The notes beneath the pieces were generated by a model. That model was given only the letters and a program-made list of their open reading frames with translations, was not told the DNA's origin and searched no databases. Below are positions 26,111 to 35,849 of a stretch of DNA of 64,000 nt, piece by piece. Source of the stretch: Natrinema sp. SYSU A 869 (GTDB lineage: Archaea > Halobacteriota > Halobacteria > Halobacteriales > Natrialbaceae); assembly GCF_019879105.1 (NCBI RefSeq), contig NZ_CP082249.1, positions 3,782,001 through 3,846,000 on the forward strand, written 5' to 3'. A program made the translations under genes and the position numbers. How positions within the stretch are numbered: the first letter of the stretch is position 1; every line of letters begins with the position of its first letter.

Positions 26111-27469
26111 ATGCGCGTTCGACACGTCAAGTCGTCAACGGTCCTTGTCGAATCGGGAGACACATCGATCCTCTGTGATCCTTGGATCCTCGACGGTGCG
26201 TTCTACGGTGCTTGGGCCCACTACCCGCCGGTCAAACTCGAGCCCGAAGACTTCGACGTCGACTATATCTACATTTCGCATATCCATCCGGATCACTGCC
26301 ACCGGGAGACGCTCGAGCGGCTCGACTCCGACATTCCGGTCCTGATCCACGACTACAACTGGGACTTTCTCAGACACAACATCGAGGCCGCCGGATTCGA
26401 CGTTCGCGAACTGCCCCACGACGAGCGGATTCACCTTGGCGGTGACCTGCACGTGAACGTGCTCGCGTCGGATGACTGCGATCCAGAGGTCTGTGGCAAT
26501 CACTTCGCCTGCGCGTGGATGGCTGAAGACGCCAGCACACAAGGCGTCGACGGCTCGACCCAGATCGATTCCATGGCCGTCTTCGACGACGGCGAGCACA
26601 CCGTGCTCAATCTGAACGACTGTCGCTGGCCGATGTCCCGACACGCCGCCGGCCGAGTGAAACAGCAGTACGGCAAGATCGACCTGGCCATGTTGCAGTA
26701 CACGTTCGCCGGCGGCTACCCGCAGGGGCGGATCGACTACTCTCACGAGAAACTGCTCGAGGAACGCGACGACCGCCGGCTCCAGTCTCTAGAGAACGCC
26801 GTCGGGTTCCTCGAACTACTCGAGCCCGACTACTATATGCCCTTCGCGGGGAGTTACACGCTCGCGGGCGATCTAGCAGATAGAAACGAGTACGTCGCCC
26901 GGTCGACGCGAACGCAGGCGCGAGACTACTTCGCAGACGAGGATCGGGTCGACGACGACGCCGAGTGCGTCCTCCTCAATAGCGGCGACTGGTTCGATGT
27001 CGCTGCTGGCGAGCAGTCTGTCCCCTACGAGCCCGTCGATCCCGACGAACGGCAGGAATACATCGAGACCGAACTCGCGGACCGGGAGTTCACCTACGAG
27101 TCGGATCCGATGCCGACGCTCGAGGCGTTTCGGGAGTACGTGCCGGCGGCCTACGAGAACTTCGACGCGAAGCGCCGCGGGATCGGGTTCGAATCGGAGA
27201 CGGAGGTCGTCCTCTCGCTGGTCGACGACCACTACATGCGGTTTACGGCCGACGGCGGCGGACACGAGATTGTTGAGGGCCTACCGGAACGAACCGACCG
27301 GCGGCGAGTTCGGATGGAGATGGACCCCCGGCTGACGCTGCGAATTCTGAAGGGGCCGCGGTACGGCCACTTCAACAACGCCTACATCGGTTCCCATCTC
27401 GGTTTCTCGATCGAACCGGACATCTACGAACGGTCGCTGTTCTACGCGATGAGTTTCCTGCACGCCTGA
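26111..27469 (+). CDS. MBL-fold protein resembling CMP-N-acetylneuraminate hydroxylase catalytic domain
   Basis: A 452-residue protein with the motif ISHIHPDHCHRET (HxHxDH) and an N-terminal ILCDPWILDGAFYGAWAHYPP segment. The DPW-x-x-x-G-x-F-x-x-x-W pattern recalls the core of CMP-Neu5Ac monooxygenase-like and related UlaG/NAPE-PLD-type MBL proteins. The Rieske domain of true CMAH is missing. A C-terminal region of about 150 residues (GPRYGHFNNAYIGSHLGF) follows the MBL domain. Such proteins occur in surface-polysaccharide clusters, but no glycosyltransferases are adjacent here. Role unknown. Confidence 0.6.
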   Translation: MRVRHVKSSTVLVESGDTSILCDPWILDGAFYGAWAHYPPVKLEPEDFDVDYIYISHIHPDHCHRETLERLDSDIPVLIHDYNWDFLRHNIEAAGFDVRELPHDERIHLGGDLHVNVLASDDCDPEVCGNHFACAWMAEDASTQGVDGSTQIDSMAVFDDGEHTVLNLNDCRWPMSRHAAGRVKQQYGKIDLAMLQYTFAGGYPQGRIDYSHEKLLEERDDRRLQSLENAVGFLELLEPDYYMPFAGSYTLAGDLADRNEYVARSTRTQARDYFADEDRVDDDAECVLLNSGDWFDVAAGEQSVPYEPVDPDERQEYIETELADREFTYESDPMPTLEAFREYVPAAYENFDAKRRGIGFESETEVVLSLVDDHYMRFTADGGGHEIVEGLPERTDRRRVRMEMDPRLTLRILKGPRYGHFNNAYIGSHLGFSIEPDIYERSLFYAMSFLHA

Positions 27470-27760
27470 TATGCCGACTCAGACCGTCTCGGTGACGTGT
27501 CTCCTTCGAGACGGCAATCTCACACAGACGGTTGTCGTCCGAAACTGGCCGTCCGACGACCACCGAATTCATTGCAGTTCCCAGGCAGACGCAGGCGCAC
27601 TGACCACCGTTGAGATGCCATACAGCGCAAGAATTCGATCTCGACGGATCGAGTTCTCGTCAGGGTTCGCGGCTGGCGACGCCGTCCGAGAACATTGAGA
27701 AAAAGGGAGGCGGAATACGTGTGTTTTATAACCGTCACCGGACAAAGCGGTCGTACGACT
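27470..27760. other. Spacer upstream of L21e, no convincing gene
   Basis: A 75-codon frame starts one base after the previous stop (27471), but its composition is poor in acidic residues and it resembles nothing I know. The last 40 bases carry GTGTTTTATAACC (27721-27733), a TATA box for the L21e operon. Confidence 0.5.
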
Positions 27761-28069
27761 ATGCCGAAATCTAATGGCCCTCGTCAGGGAACCCGAAGAA
27801 AGCTCGCGAACGATCCTCGAGACCGCGGTACCTCGCCGCCACAGCGTGCGATTCAGGAGTATGAGGAGGGGGAGAAAGTCCACCTAAAGATCGACCCAAG
27901 CATCCCGGATGGTCGCTTCCACCCGCGATTCGACGGTCGCACCGGTGAAGTCATCGGCAAACAGGGCGACGCCTTCAAGGTTGAGATCGTCGACGGCAGC
28001 AAGGAGAAAACGCTGCTCGTGACCGCCGCCCACATGCGCGCACAGAACCAGGAAAAGAGCCGGATATAA
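27761..28069 (+). CDS. rpl21e: 50S ribosomal protein L21e
   Basis: A 102-residue ribosomal protein of the large subunit: [20 protein letters not shown], then [19 protein letters not shown] and [18 protein letters not shown], all typical of archaeal L21e. First gene of the conserved cluster L21e-rpoF-DUF655-rsmA-mscS-HemK2-like. The RNA polymerase subunit gene begins seven bases downstream. Confidence 0.96.
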   Translation: MPKSNGPRQGTRRKLANDPRDRGTSPPQRAIQEYEEGEKVHLKIDPSIPDGRFHPRFDGRTGEVIGKQGDAFKVEIVDGSKEKTLLVTAAHMRAQNQEKSRI

Positions 28070-28076
28070 CCGCAGG

Positions 28077-28433
28077 ATGACGATCTTCAAAGAGATCGTC
28101 GACGAGGAGTTCCTGACGGTCTCGGAGACGAAGGAGCTGCTCGCCGACATCGAAGCCGAACGTGCGATGGACGAGGATCGCGAGCTGCGCTACGAGCTCG
28201 CGCGAGCGATCGAACACGCGAACCGATTCGCCGTCCTCGAGCCCGAGGAGGCCCAGACGCTCGTCGACGACCTGCTGGACATCGAGAAGGTTGACGAGCC
28301 GACGGCCTACAAGATCGCTAACCTGCTGCCACAGGACCGGGACGAACTCCGGTCGGTGTACGCACAGCAGCGGTACTCGCTGTCGGGGGACGAACTCGAC
28401 GAGATTCTCAACGTCGTCGCGCAGTACGCCTGA
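28077..28433 (+). CDS. rpoF: DNA-directed RNA polymerase subunit Rpo4 (RpoF)
   Basis: A 118-residue stalk subunit (Rpb4 homologue) that pairs with Rpo7. The protein is nearly all helical, with the HRDC-like C-terminal half (KVDEPTAYKIANLLPQDRDELR, then YSLSGDELDEILNVV). Family-typical length and the conserved position after L21e support the call. Confidence 0.95.
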   Translation: MTIFKEIVDEEFLTVSETKELLADIEAERAMDEDRELRYELARAIEHANRFAVLEPEEAQTLVDDLLDIEKVDEPTAYKIANLLPQDRDELRSVYAQQRYSLSGDELDEILNVVAQYA

Positions 28434-28552
28434 GACGGTCGGCCGGAACGATATCGGCGTCTCAAGGGTGCGGATCGCCCGAAACCCTTCGTTGTCCGGT
28501 CGCCTGAAAGCGAGCCGACTCTTTAAGTACGCCGTCACCGTATTGTAAACCA

Positions 28553-29149
28553 ATGAGCGAAGCCGATGGCGACGAGACGGACGTTCGGCGCGCGGTTGTG
28601 TTGGACTACCTCGCACACGGTCTGTCGGACGACGGCCGACCGCAGTACGCAAAGTCACCGGCAGGCTACGCTGTCGGCATCGATGACTTCCAGCTCTATC
28701 AGGTCGCGTTCGACGAGGACGAGCGGCTCACGATCGGCAGCGAAGTCGTCGTCGAACCGCCGGCCGAACGCGACATCGTTACCGAGTGTCACCGCGTCGA
28801 GTACGAGGACCTCTCCTCAGGTGCCCAGTCGGAACTCGAGTACGTCGTTGCCGACCTCGTCGAGGAGAACGAAGAGCGGTTCGTCGACTTCTACAACGAT
28901 GCCCAGCCGATCACGCTGCGACTACACCAGCTAAACCTGCTGCCGGGGATCGGCAAGAAGCTCCGCAACGGCATCTTAGACGAGCGAAAGCGCAAACCCT
29001 TCGAGAGTTTCGAGGAGCTGTCCGATCGCGTCTCCGGGCTCCACGACCCCGATGAAATCCTCGTCGATCGCATTCTCGAGGAACTGCGCGACGACGACCT
29101 GAAGTATCAGACGTTCGTGGGTCGGCGCGAACAGGAACAGAACCAGTAG
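28553..29149 (+). CDS. DUF655 family HhH nucleic-acid-binding protein
   Basis: A 198-residue protein. The N-terminal beta-rich domain contains VVLDYLAHG and GDDF-like segments. The C-terminal part holds a helix-hairpin-helix (LNLLPGIGKKLRNGILDERK) followed by FESFEELSDRVSGLHDP. This is the archaeal DUF655 family, always found between rpoF and rsmA. A T-rich stretch preceded by GC-rich sequence (29205-29225) follows the gene. Confidence 0.92.
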   Translation: MSEADGDETDVRRAVVLDYLAHGLSDDGRPQYAKSPAGYAVGIDDFQLYQVAFDEDERLTIGSEVVVEPPAERDIVTECHRVEYEDLSSGAQSELEYVVADLVEENEERFVDFYNDAQPITLRLHQLNLLPGIGKKLRNGILDERKRKPFESFEELSDRVSGLHDPDEILVDRILEELRDDDLKYQTFVGRREQEQNQ

Positions 29150-29204
29150 CGCGGCTCGCTCGAATGTGGTCGCGAGTTTTCCCCGCTTTCCGTCAATGAG
29201 AGAG

Positions 29205-29225
29205 AGAGAGCGCGCGGACTTTTTT
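29205..29225 (+). terminator. Possible T-rich terminator after the DUF655 gene
   Basis: A GC-rich CGCGCGGAC run is followed by six T bases (29220-29225). Oligo-T tracts end archaeal transcripts. It is preceded by an AG dinucleotide run. The genes on either side are on the same strand, so read-through is also likely. Confidence 0.3.
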
Positions 29226-29320
29226 GCGAGTGATTCGAGCGACCGTCGGAAGCGAGAACCCGTAGCGAAAGGGGACTGCGAGACGGTGCGTTTACACCTG
29301 CCCCAGCCAAAGCGCCGGCA

Positions 29321-30160
29321 ATGAGAGATCCAGACGGACTGATCGCCCGGGCCGGCGTCCGCGGCGATCCGGACCGCGACCAGCACTTCCTCGTCGACGA
29401 TCGCGTGCTGGACCGGCTGCCGACCTATCTCGAGGAGATCGATGCCGATACGAGCCACCTGCTCGAGATTGGCGGCGGAACGGGCGCGCTGACTGACCGG
29501 TTGCTTGCGGTCGGCGATGAGGTGACCGTCGTCGAGCGCGACCGCGAACTCGCCGCGTTCCTGCGCGAGGAGTTCGCCGAGGAGATCGACGCCGGCGAGT
29601 TAACCGTGATCGAGGGCGATGCTCTCGAGGTCGAACTCCCCGACTTCTCGGCGTCGGTGTCGAACCTTCCCTACGGCGTCTCGAGCGAGATCGCGTTCCG
29701 GCTGTTTCCAGAAAAGAAACCGCTCATTTTGATGTTTCAACAGGAGTTCGCCGAGCGGATGGTCGCAGAGTCGGGAACGAGCGAGTACGGTCGGCTCTCG
29801 GTCTCGAGTCAGCACTACGCGGATATCGAACTCGTCGAGTCGATTCCCAAGGAAGCGTTTTCGCCGCCGCCGGCGGTCCAGAGCGCGGTGATTCGAGCGA
29901 TTCCGCGCGATCCCGATTACGCGGTCGAGGATGAGGAGTTCTTCCTGCGGTTCGTCAAGGCGCTGTTCACCCAGCGCCGGAAGACGATCCGCAACGCGAT
30001 CCGGAACACGGCGCACATTTCCGGGCTTGCGGAGCCTGAAGCGGTCGTCGATGCGGCGGACGAGGACGTGCTGAGAAAGCGGGCCGGTGCGATGGCTCCG
30101 GCTGAGTTCGCCGCGCTGGCCCAGCTTGCGAGAGACGTCGGCGAGCCTACTGACGGCTGA
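29321..30160 (+). CDS. rsmA: 16S rRNA (adenine-N6,N6) dimethyltransferase RsmA/KsgA
   Basis: A 279-residue SAM-dependent enzyme that dimethylates two adjacent adenines near the 3' end of 16S rRNA. Motifs visible are DQHFLVDD, LEIGGGTGALTDRLL (SAM site), VVERDRELAAFL, and the catalytic NLPYGVSSEI. The C-terminal helical domain (FTQRRKTIRNAIRN) completes the family architecture. Confidence 0.95.
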   Translation: MRDPDGLIARAGVRGDPDRDQHFLVDDRVLDRLPTYLEEIDADTSHLLEIGGGTGALTDRLLAVGDEVTVVERDRELAAFLREEFAEEIDAGELTVIEGDALEVELPDFSASVSNLPYGVSSEIAFRLFPEKKPLILMFQQEFAERMVAESGTSEYGRLSVSSQHYADIELVESIPKEAFSPPPAVQSAVIRAIPRDPDYAVEDEEFFLRFVKALFTQRRKTIRNAIRNTAHISGLAEPEAVVDAADEDVLRKRAGAMAPAEFAALAQLARDVGEPTDG

Positions 30161-30280
30161 TCCCGACCGCCGGCAAGGCGGGTCGGCCGCTCCGCTCGAG
30201 TCGTGTAGGTATACCGCGGAGAACGACCCAACCAACGGATACTCAAAGCTGCGCGGACGACGAACTCGAGAGACGAACGC

Positions 30281-31444
30281 ATGCTCGGATTCCTGACGCG
30301 GCTCAACTGGCTGTCGGAGCTGTTCCCAACGACGCCGCTAAAACTCGCGGTGTCGTTCGTCGCAGTCGGACTCATTGTCGCCGTGTTGCTCGCCTATCAG
30401 CGGGTTCATGCATGGATGGCCGAGCGAGTGAGGCCGCTGTACGCCGATGTCGTTTCGATGGCCCTTCTCATCAGCGCGTGTGCGGTCAGTACCGCCGTCG
30501 TCACGGGCGTTTGGGGTCGAACCGACGAGATCCAGCAGCTCTATCTGGACGACCCGAGCGGAAACACCGTTCCGCGCGCGATCTTTTCGTTCATTCTGCT
30601 CGTGCTGACGGTCATCGTGGCGCGGTTCGTCCGCCGGGTAATCGAGGAGGTGATGGACTCGACTGCGGTTGTCACCGAACACCAGCGGCAGGTCACCCAC
30701 CGCCTCTCGCAGGTCATCATCTGGTCGGTCTCGCTCGTCGTCATTTTAGGCATCTGGATCGAAGATCTCGGCAGCCTGCTCGTCGGGGCCGGCTTCCTCG
30801 GGATCGTCCTCGGGATGGCCGCCAGGCAGACGCTCGGAACCGTGCTCGCGGGGTTCGTCCTGATGTTCGCCCGCCCCTTCGAGATCGGTGATTGGATCGA
30901 AATCGAGGACGACGAGGGGATCGTCACCGACATCTCGATCATCAACACGCGTATCCGGTCGTTCGACGGGGAGTACATCATGATCCCCAACGACGTCATC
31001 GCCTCGAGCATGGTGACCAATCGCTCGAAGCGGGGCCGACTGCGACTCGAGGTCGAGGTTGGCGTCGACTACGGAACCGACGTGGAACGGGCTGCCGACC
31101 TCGTGGAGGACGCACTCGACGACATAGACGAGGTGCTGTCCGCGCCGTCGCCGCAGGTGGTTGGCAAGTCCTTCGGTGACTCTGCGGTCCTGCTCGGTGT
31201 GCGGTTCTGGATCGACAAACCGAGCGCCAGACGCTACTGGACGGCCCGGACCGCTGCGATCGATGCGATCAAGCGAGCCTTCGAAGCCGAAGACATCAAA
31301 ATCCCGTTCCCACAGCGCGAACTCTCCGGGCGGGCCGAGACAGGCGGGTTCCGGATCGCCGACGAGGGAACGACGACATCGTCCGAAGATACCGACGGCA
31401 AATCACGAGAACACCGCATGACGACACTGGAGAAAGACGAATGA
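30281..31444 (+). CDS. MscS-family mechanosensitive ion channel
   Basis: A 387-residue channel with four hydrophobic helices in the first 180 residues. The pore helix region is LVGAGFLGIVLGMAARQTLG and the beta domain follows (FVLMFARPFEIGDWIEIEDDEGIV, the MscS signature). A cytoplasmic alpha-beta vestibule and an acidic tail end the protein. Releases solutes on hypo-osmotic shock. The stop overlaps the methyltransferase start by four bases (ATGA), so they are co-translated. Confidence 0.93.
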   Translation: MLGFLTRLNWLSELFPTTPLKLAVSFVAVGLIVAVLLAYQRVHAWMAERVRPLYADVVSMALLISACAVSTAVVTGVWGRTDEIQQLYLDDPSGNTVPRAIFSFILLVLTVIVARFVRRVIEEVMDSTAVVTEHQRQVTHRLSQVIIWSVSLVVILGIWIEDLGSLLVGAGFLGIVLGMAARQTLGTVLAGFVLMFARPFEIGDWIEIEDDEGIVTDISIINTRIRSFDGEYIMIPNDVIASSMVTNRSKRGRLRLEVEVGVDYGTDVERAADLVEDALDDIDEVLSAPSPQVVGKSFGDSAVLLGVRFWIDKPSARRYWTARTAAIDAIKRAFEAEDIKIPFPQRELSGRAETGGFRIADEGTTTSSEDTDGKSREHRMTTLEKDE

Positions 31445-32013
31445 CGCTCGAGGATCGACGCGACGAGGAACCGGACGTCTACCAGCCCGCCGAGGACTCT
31501 CACCTGCTGGCCGAGGCGGCCTGCGAGCGCCTTTCGGGGGGCGAGACGGTCCTCGAGGTCGGCACCGGGTCGGGCTACGTCGCCAAACAAATCGCCGATG
31601 AGACGGACGTTCGCGTCATTGCATCGGATCTGAACCCCCACGCCGTCCGCCAGGCCAGCGCCGAGGGCGTCGAGACGGTACGAGCGGATCTCGTCTCGCC
31701 GTTCCGAGACGGGGCGTTCGACGCGGTCGCCTTCAATCCGCCCTATCTGCCGACCGATCCCGAAAACGAGTGGGACGACTGGATGGAGCGCGCGCTGTCG
31801 GGCGGCGAGGACGGCCGGGCCGTCATCGATCCCTTCCTCGAGCGCGTCGGTCGCGTGCTTGCGCCCGACGGGAGCGTTTACCTGCTCGTGAGCAGTCTGA
31901 CGGGGGCCGACAAAGTGGTCGAAGAAGCCGGCGAACACGGGTTCAGCGCCGTGGCCATCGCCGACGAGTCGTTCCCCTTCGAGACGCTGACGGTGCTCGA
32001 GTTGCTCCGATAG
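31441..32013 (+). CDS. HemK2/MTQ2-type protein glutamine methyltransferase
   Basis: A 190-residue SAM-dependent methyltransferase. The SAM loop VLEVGTGSGYVAKQI, acidic ASDLNPH and the catalytic NPPYLPT motif define the HemK/PrmC group. The short form without an N-terminal domain matches archaeal/eukaryotic HemK2, which modifies the GGQ glutamine of release factor aRF1 together with Trm112-like partners. Overlaps the mscS stop. Confidence 0.92.
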   Translation: MTLEDRRDEEPDVYQPAEDSHLLAEAACERLSGGETVLEVGTGSGYVAKQIADETDVRVIASDLNPHAVRQASAEGVETVRADLVSPFRDGAFDAVAFNPPYLPTDPENEWDDWMERALSGGEDGRAVIDPFLERVGRVLAPDGSVYLLVSSLTGADKVVEEAGEHGFSAVAIADESFPFETLTVLELLR

Positions 32014-32082
32014 CGGCCGAGATTCGAGCGGCGAGATACGTCATCAGAAGATTCTTTTCGAACGGGTGATAGGTTTCGGGGG

Positions 32083-33300
32083 ATGCCCTCCACTCGACGG
32101 ACGCTGCTGCGGTGCGTCGGCGCGACCGGTGCGAGCGTCGCGTTGGCGGGCTGTTCACAGCTCTCGCGACTCAGGGGACCAGATGAGCCGCCGCCGTCGG
32201 GCGTCGACCGTCTACCGGATCCCGGGAACAGCGCTCGCGGGGCCACTGGCGACTGGTCGACGTTCGGCTGCAACGCGGCTAACACCCGCGAGGTCGGTGA
32301 TGGCGAGGCCCCGGTCGATGGCGTCACCGAGCGCTGGCGCGTAGAGGTCCCACAATTCACCCATCAGGCACCCGTCGTCGCCGGCGGGCGCGTCTATCAA
32401 CCCGACGCGGACACGCTCCGGGTCCTCGACGCCGCCGAGGGAACGGAACTGTGGACGGTCGAGGGCGTCGGGACAGTGCCGCTGATCTGGAACGATGTCG
32501 CCTACGTTTCGACCGGGGCCGCGATTCGCGCGCTCGAGGCCGACACCGGCGAGCAACTGTGGGAACGGGAACTCGAGACACCCGGGCGAGTGACGGTGCC
32601 CTCGACGCGCGCCGGAGAGCAACTCGTCTGCGGCGCGGGGGAACGAGTCGTCGCGCTCGAGCCCGACGACGGGACGATCCAGTGGGACCGCGAGGTCTTC
32701 GGACAGGTCCAGGACCATCCTGCCGTCTTCATGGTACACTGGTTCGTAATCGCTACTCAAGCCGGGATGGTGTATCTGTTGGACAGGGACGGAATGGGCG
32801 GACGACGGTGGCAACTACCTGCCGAGCCGACGGCGCCGCCCAGCGCGGACACTGACTCGGTCTACGTCAACTGCAGAAACGGAACTACGTACACGTTGAT
32901 GGGCGATGGGGTTGGGCTCTCGGACTCGGGGATCAACTGGCGGGTCGATACCGGCTGGGCCGACCGCGGGATCGCTGTGGCCGACGATCTCGTCCTCGTC
33001 GCAAACGGGCAGGAGCTTCAGGCCGTCGATACCGAATCCGGAGAGCGGCACTGGGAATACGACATCGGTGACTGGCGACACACCGCACCGGCGTACGGTC
33101 GCGACACTGTCTTCGTCGGCGGCGATCGCCTCCACGCTCTGGACCCGACACCGGGAGACAGTCCAGGCGGCGGCCCTGCAGTCCGGTTCGAGCGAGAGTT
33201 CGCTGGACGCGTCGGCCCTGGACCGGTTCTCGACGACGGCACGATCTACGTCGTCGCGCAGGTCGACGACGAGACGTACGCCCTATTGGCACTGAAGTGA
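32083..33300 (+). CDS. Tat lipoprotein with PQQ-like beta-propeller repeats
   Basis: A 405-residue exported protein. The N-terminus has twin Arg (STRRTLLR) and a lipobox VALAGC, so it is lipid-anchored outside the membrane. The rest is a beta-propeller of PQQ-type blades: repeats such as LRVLDAAEGTELWTVEG, RALEADTGEQLWERE and ALEPDDGTIQWDRE. No metal or PQQ-binding enzyme residues can be assigned; such proteins often serve as scaffolds. A TATA-like TTCTTTTC lies about 30 nt upstream. Confidence 0.88.
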   Translation: MPSTRRTLLRCVGATGASVALAGCSQLSRLRGPDEPPPSGVDRLPDPGNSARGATGDWSTFGCNAANTREVGDGEAPVDGVTERWRVEVPQFTHQAPVVAGGRVYQPDADTLRVLDAAEGTELWTVEGVGTVPLIWNDVAYVSTGAAIRALEADTGEQLWERELETPGRVTVPSTRAGEQLVCGAGERVVALEPDDGTIQWDREVFGQVQDHPAVFMVHWFVIATQAGMVYLLDRDGMGGRRWQLPAEPTAPPSADTDSVYVNCRNGTTYTLMGDGVGLSDSGINWRVDTGWADRGIAVADDLVLVANGQELQAVDTESGERHWEYDIGDWRHTAPAYGRDTVFVGGDRLHALDPTPGDSPGGGPAVRFEREFAGRVGPGPVLDDGTIYVVAQVDDETYALLALK

Positions 33301-33529
33301 TACCGTGAACTCACGTTGCGATCCTCAGACTCGAGTTGGTTCGCTGCTTGATAGGGGACCGTCTCGGTCCCGTTTCCGACGGTCATTCCTCGGGTAGCCG
33401 CCACGTGGCACGTGTTCACGTCCGTCTCGAAACCGGACCACGGAATCGGCCGAACTCCGCAAAAATTACTCCAATGTATTAGTTTGGATGGAAAATATTA
33501 AGCGTCGGTATAGCCTATCCGGGCCTACG

Positions 33530-34533
33530 ATGACTGAGTACGTTTCGACCACACCGGGGCTGTATCCGCTCCCGGACTGGGCGAAAGACGACCTCTCGGA
33601 CCTCAAAGGTCACCAGAAACACGATCTCATCAGCGGCGACGAGGGTGAGGAATTACCGCGGCCTACGAGGAGGCTCGCGAAGAAGTGATCGGCGTCCAGC
33701 AGGACGCCGGCCTCGACCGCGTCGTCGAGGGCCAACTGCGTTGGGACGACATGCTCGCCCACCCGCTGGCCGTCGCCGACGCCGTCGAAACGCGTGGTAT
33801 CGTCCGCTACTACGACAACAACAACTTCTACCGAGAGCCAGTCGTCCAGGCCGACCTCGAGCCTACTGGCGATGTCGCGTCGGAGCTCGAAACGACCGCC
33901 GAACTGGCCCAGGGCGACGATCTGCAGGCCGTCCTCCCCGGCCCGTACTCGCTCGCGGACCTCGCAACTGACGAACACTACGGCGACGACGCCGAGTTCC
34001 TCGGCGCAATCGCGGAGTTCCTCGAGGGCGAGGTCAACGCCTTCCCCGACGTCGAAACGCTGTTCCTGCTCGAGCCCTCGCTGGTCGAGAACGTACCCGC
34101 GGACGGCGAAGACGAGCGAGCGAGTGAGGCAATTGACCGAGTCGCGAGCGCGACCGACGCGGACGTCGTCGTTCAGCCCTACTGGGGCGCGCTCGAGGAG
34201 AAGGTCTACGCGCACCTGCTCGACGCGGACATCGACGCGGTCGGCTTCGACTTCGTCGCGAATCAGGACGACAATATCTACAACCTTCAGGAGTACGGCG
34301 CGACGGACGACGTCGCACTGGGCCTCGCGGACGGCCAGAACACCCTCGTCGAGGATCCCGAAGCGATCCGTGACCGAGTCGAGTGGGTCGAAGGCCAGCT
34401 CGGCGTCACCGACTTCGAGACGGTCTACCTGACGACGAACACCGAGACGTTCTACCTACCCTACGGCAAGTACGTGGAGAAACTCGAAGTTCTAGCCGAA
34501 GCCGCGGACCTCGCGGAGGTGAAAGCAGCATGA
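33530..34533 (+). pseudogene. MetE N-terminal-like (zinc-free) methionine synthase partner, frameshifted
   Basis: The first 40 residues (MTEYVSTTPGLYPLPDWAK through ISGDEGEE) are in one frame, and the rest (EVIGVQQDAGLDRVVEGQLRW onward) is in another. The join is at 33651-33652, where AA would need to be AAA to read EEITAAYEEAREE. The protein is a MetE/UROD-fold barrel without the zinc-binding Cys residues, the partner of the catalytic half encoded next. Its stop overlaps the following start (ATGA). A single-base error in the sequence is the simplest explanation. Confidence 0.85.
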
Positions 34534-35606
34534 GCACGAACGAAAACAAAGATCAGTTCCGACCCGCAGATCACGAGAACGATAACTTCCTGCTGACGAC
34601 CGTCGTCGGCAGTTATCCCAAGCCCAAGTGGCTCAACCGTGCGAAGGAGCTCTATCAGGACGAGGACCACGGTTTCGATGAGGACGACTATCAGGAAGCC
34701 AAGAACGACGCGGCCCGCCTCATCACGAACGAGCACGAGCGCGCCGGCCTCGACGTCGTTGTCGACGGCGAGATGCGGCGCAACGAGATGGTCGAGTTTT
34801 TCGCCCACCGAATCGAGGGCTACGAGTTTAACGGCCCCGTCAAGGTCTGGGGACACAACTACTTCGACAAGCCCAGCGTCGTCAGCGAGGTCGAGTACGA
34901 CGAGAATTGGCTGGTCGACGAGTACGAGTTCACCGCTGAAGCGAGTAACCGCCCAGTAAAGGTCCCGATCACGGGCCCCTATACCCTCGCGAACTGGTCG
35001 TTCAACGAGGCCTACGAGGATGACGACGAACTCACCTTGGAGCTCGCCGACCTCGTCAACGAGGAGATCGAGAAGCTCGTCGACGCCGGCGCTCGCTACA
35101 TCCAGATCGACGAGCCCGCACTCGCGACCACGCCCGACGACCACGCCATCGTCGGCGAGGCCTTAGAGCACATTGTCGCCGATATCCCCGAGGAGGTCCG
35201 CATTGGTCTCCACGTCTGTTACGGCGATTACTCCCGCATCTACCCCGAGATCCTCGAGTTCCCGGTCGACGAGTTCGACCTCGAACTCGCCAACGGTGAC
35301 TACGAGCAGCTGGATGTCTTCAAAGATCCCGAGTTCAGCAAGGATCTCGCACTCGGCGTCTGTGACGCTCACATCGCCGAAGTCGAGTCAGTCGAGCAGA
35401 TCGAAGAGAACATCAAAAAGGGTCTCGAGGTCGTGCCGCCGGAACAGCTCGTCGTCTCGCCGGACTGCGGCGTGAAGCTGCTGCCCCGCGAGGTCGCCTA
35501 CGGCAAGATGGCGAACATGGTGCAGGCGGCCCGAAACGTCGAGGAAGACCTCGACGCGGGCAACATCGACGTCGAGCGCGGTGCGCCGACGCCGGCCGAC
35601 GACTGA
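34530..35606 (+). CDS. metE: Cobalamin-independent methionine synthase, catalytic (MetE C-terminal) half
   Basis: A 358-residue zinc enzyme that methylates homocysteine. Visible motifs: TTVVGSYPKPKW at the start, GEMRRNEMVEFF, YIQIDEPAL, and the zinc ligands in GLHVCYGDYSR (His, Cys) and SPDCGVKLL (Cys). The archaeal type has no folate-binding N-terminal half; the preceding gene supplies a related zinc-less domain. Starts inside the upstream stop codon. Confidence 0.93.
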   Translation: MSTNENKDQFRPADHENDNFLLTTVVGSYPKPKWLNRAKELYQDEDHGFDEDDYQEAKNDAARLITNEHERAGLDVVVDGEMRRNEMVEFFAHRIEGYEFNGPVKVWGHNYFDKPSVVSEVEYDENWLVDEYEFTAEASNRPVKVPITGPYTLANWSFNEAYEDDDELTLELADLVNEEIEKLVDAGARYIQIDEPALATTPDDHAIVGEALEHIVADIPEEVRIGLHVCYGDYSRIYPEILEFPVDEFDLELANGDYEQLDVFKDPEFSKDLALGVCDAHIAEVESVEQIEENIKKGLEVVPPEQLVVSPDCGVKLLPREVAYGKMANMVQAARNVEEDLDAGNIDVERGAPTPADD

Positions 35607-35812
35607 CGCGGTTCGCCACGTCGTTACGTTTATCCGGCGGTTCGTTGCCAGCTGAGGTCTCATCTGAGTTTTCTGCTCTACGATTTCCGTTTCGACGGCC
35701 GCATCCGTCTGTGCCTCGTGGGAGACGGTCACACGCATATTACGTCCGAAGACACTGTTGAATCAAGAAACAGGAGTTGGACACAAGTGTTACCTGGTAA
35801 CCTTCCTGTCCG

Positions 35813-35822
35813 ATAATATATA
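35813..35822 (+). promoter_or_regulatory. TATA box of the nitroreductase gene
   Basis: ATAATATATA, centred about 32 nt before the ATG at 35850, in an otherwise GC-rich context. Confidence 0.55.
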
Positions 35823-35849
35823 CATGGGTCGAGTTCGAAGAAACGGTCG

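Noticed and set aside
27471-27698. 75-codon frame directly after the CMAH-like gene
   Set aside because: Composition is not acidic, no known motif, and the opposite strand is equally open; not counted as a gene.
29190-29212. AG dinucleotide run considered as a contingency repeat
   Set aside because: It is intergenic, short and not at a reading-frame decision point.
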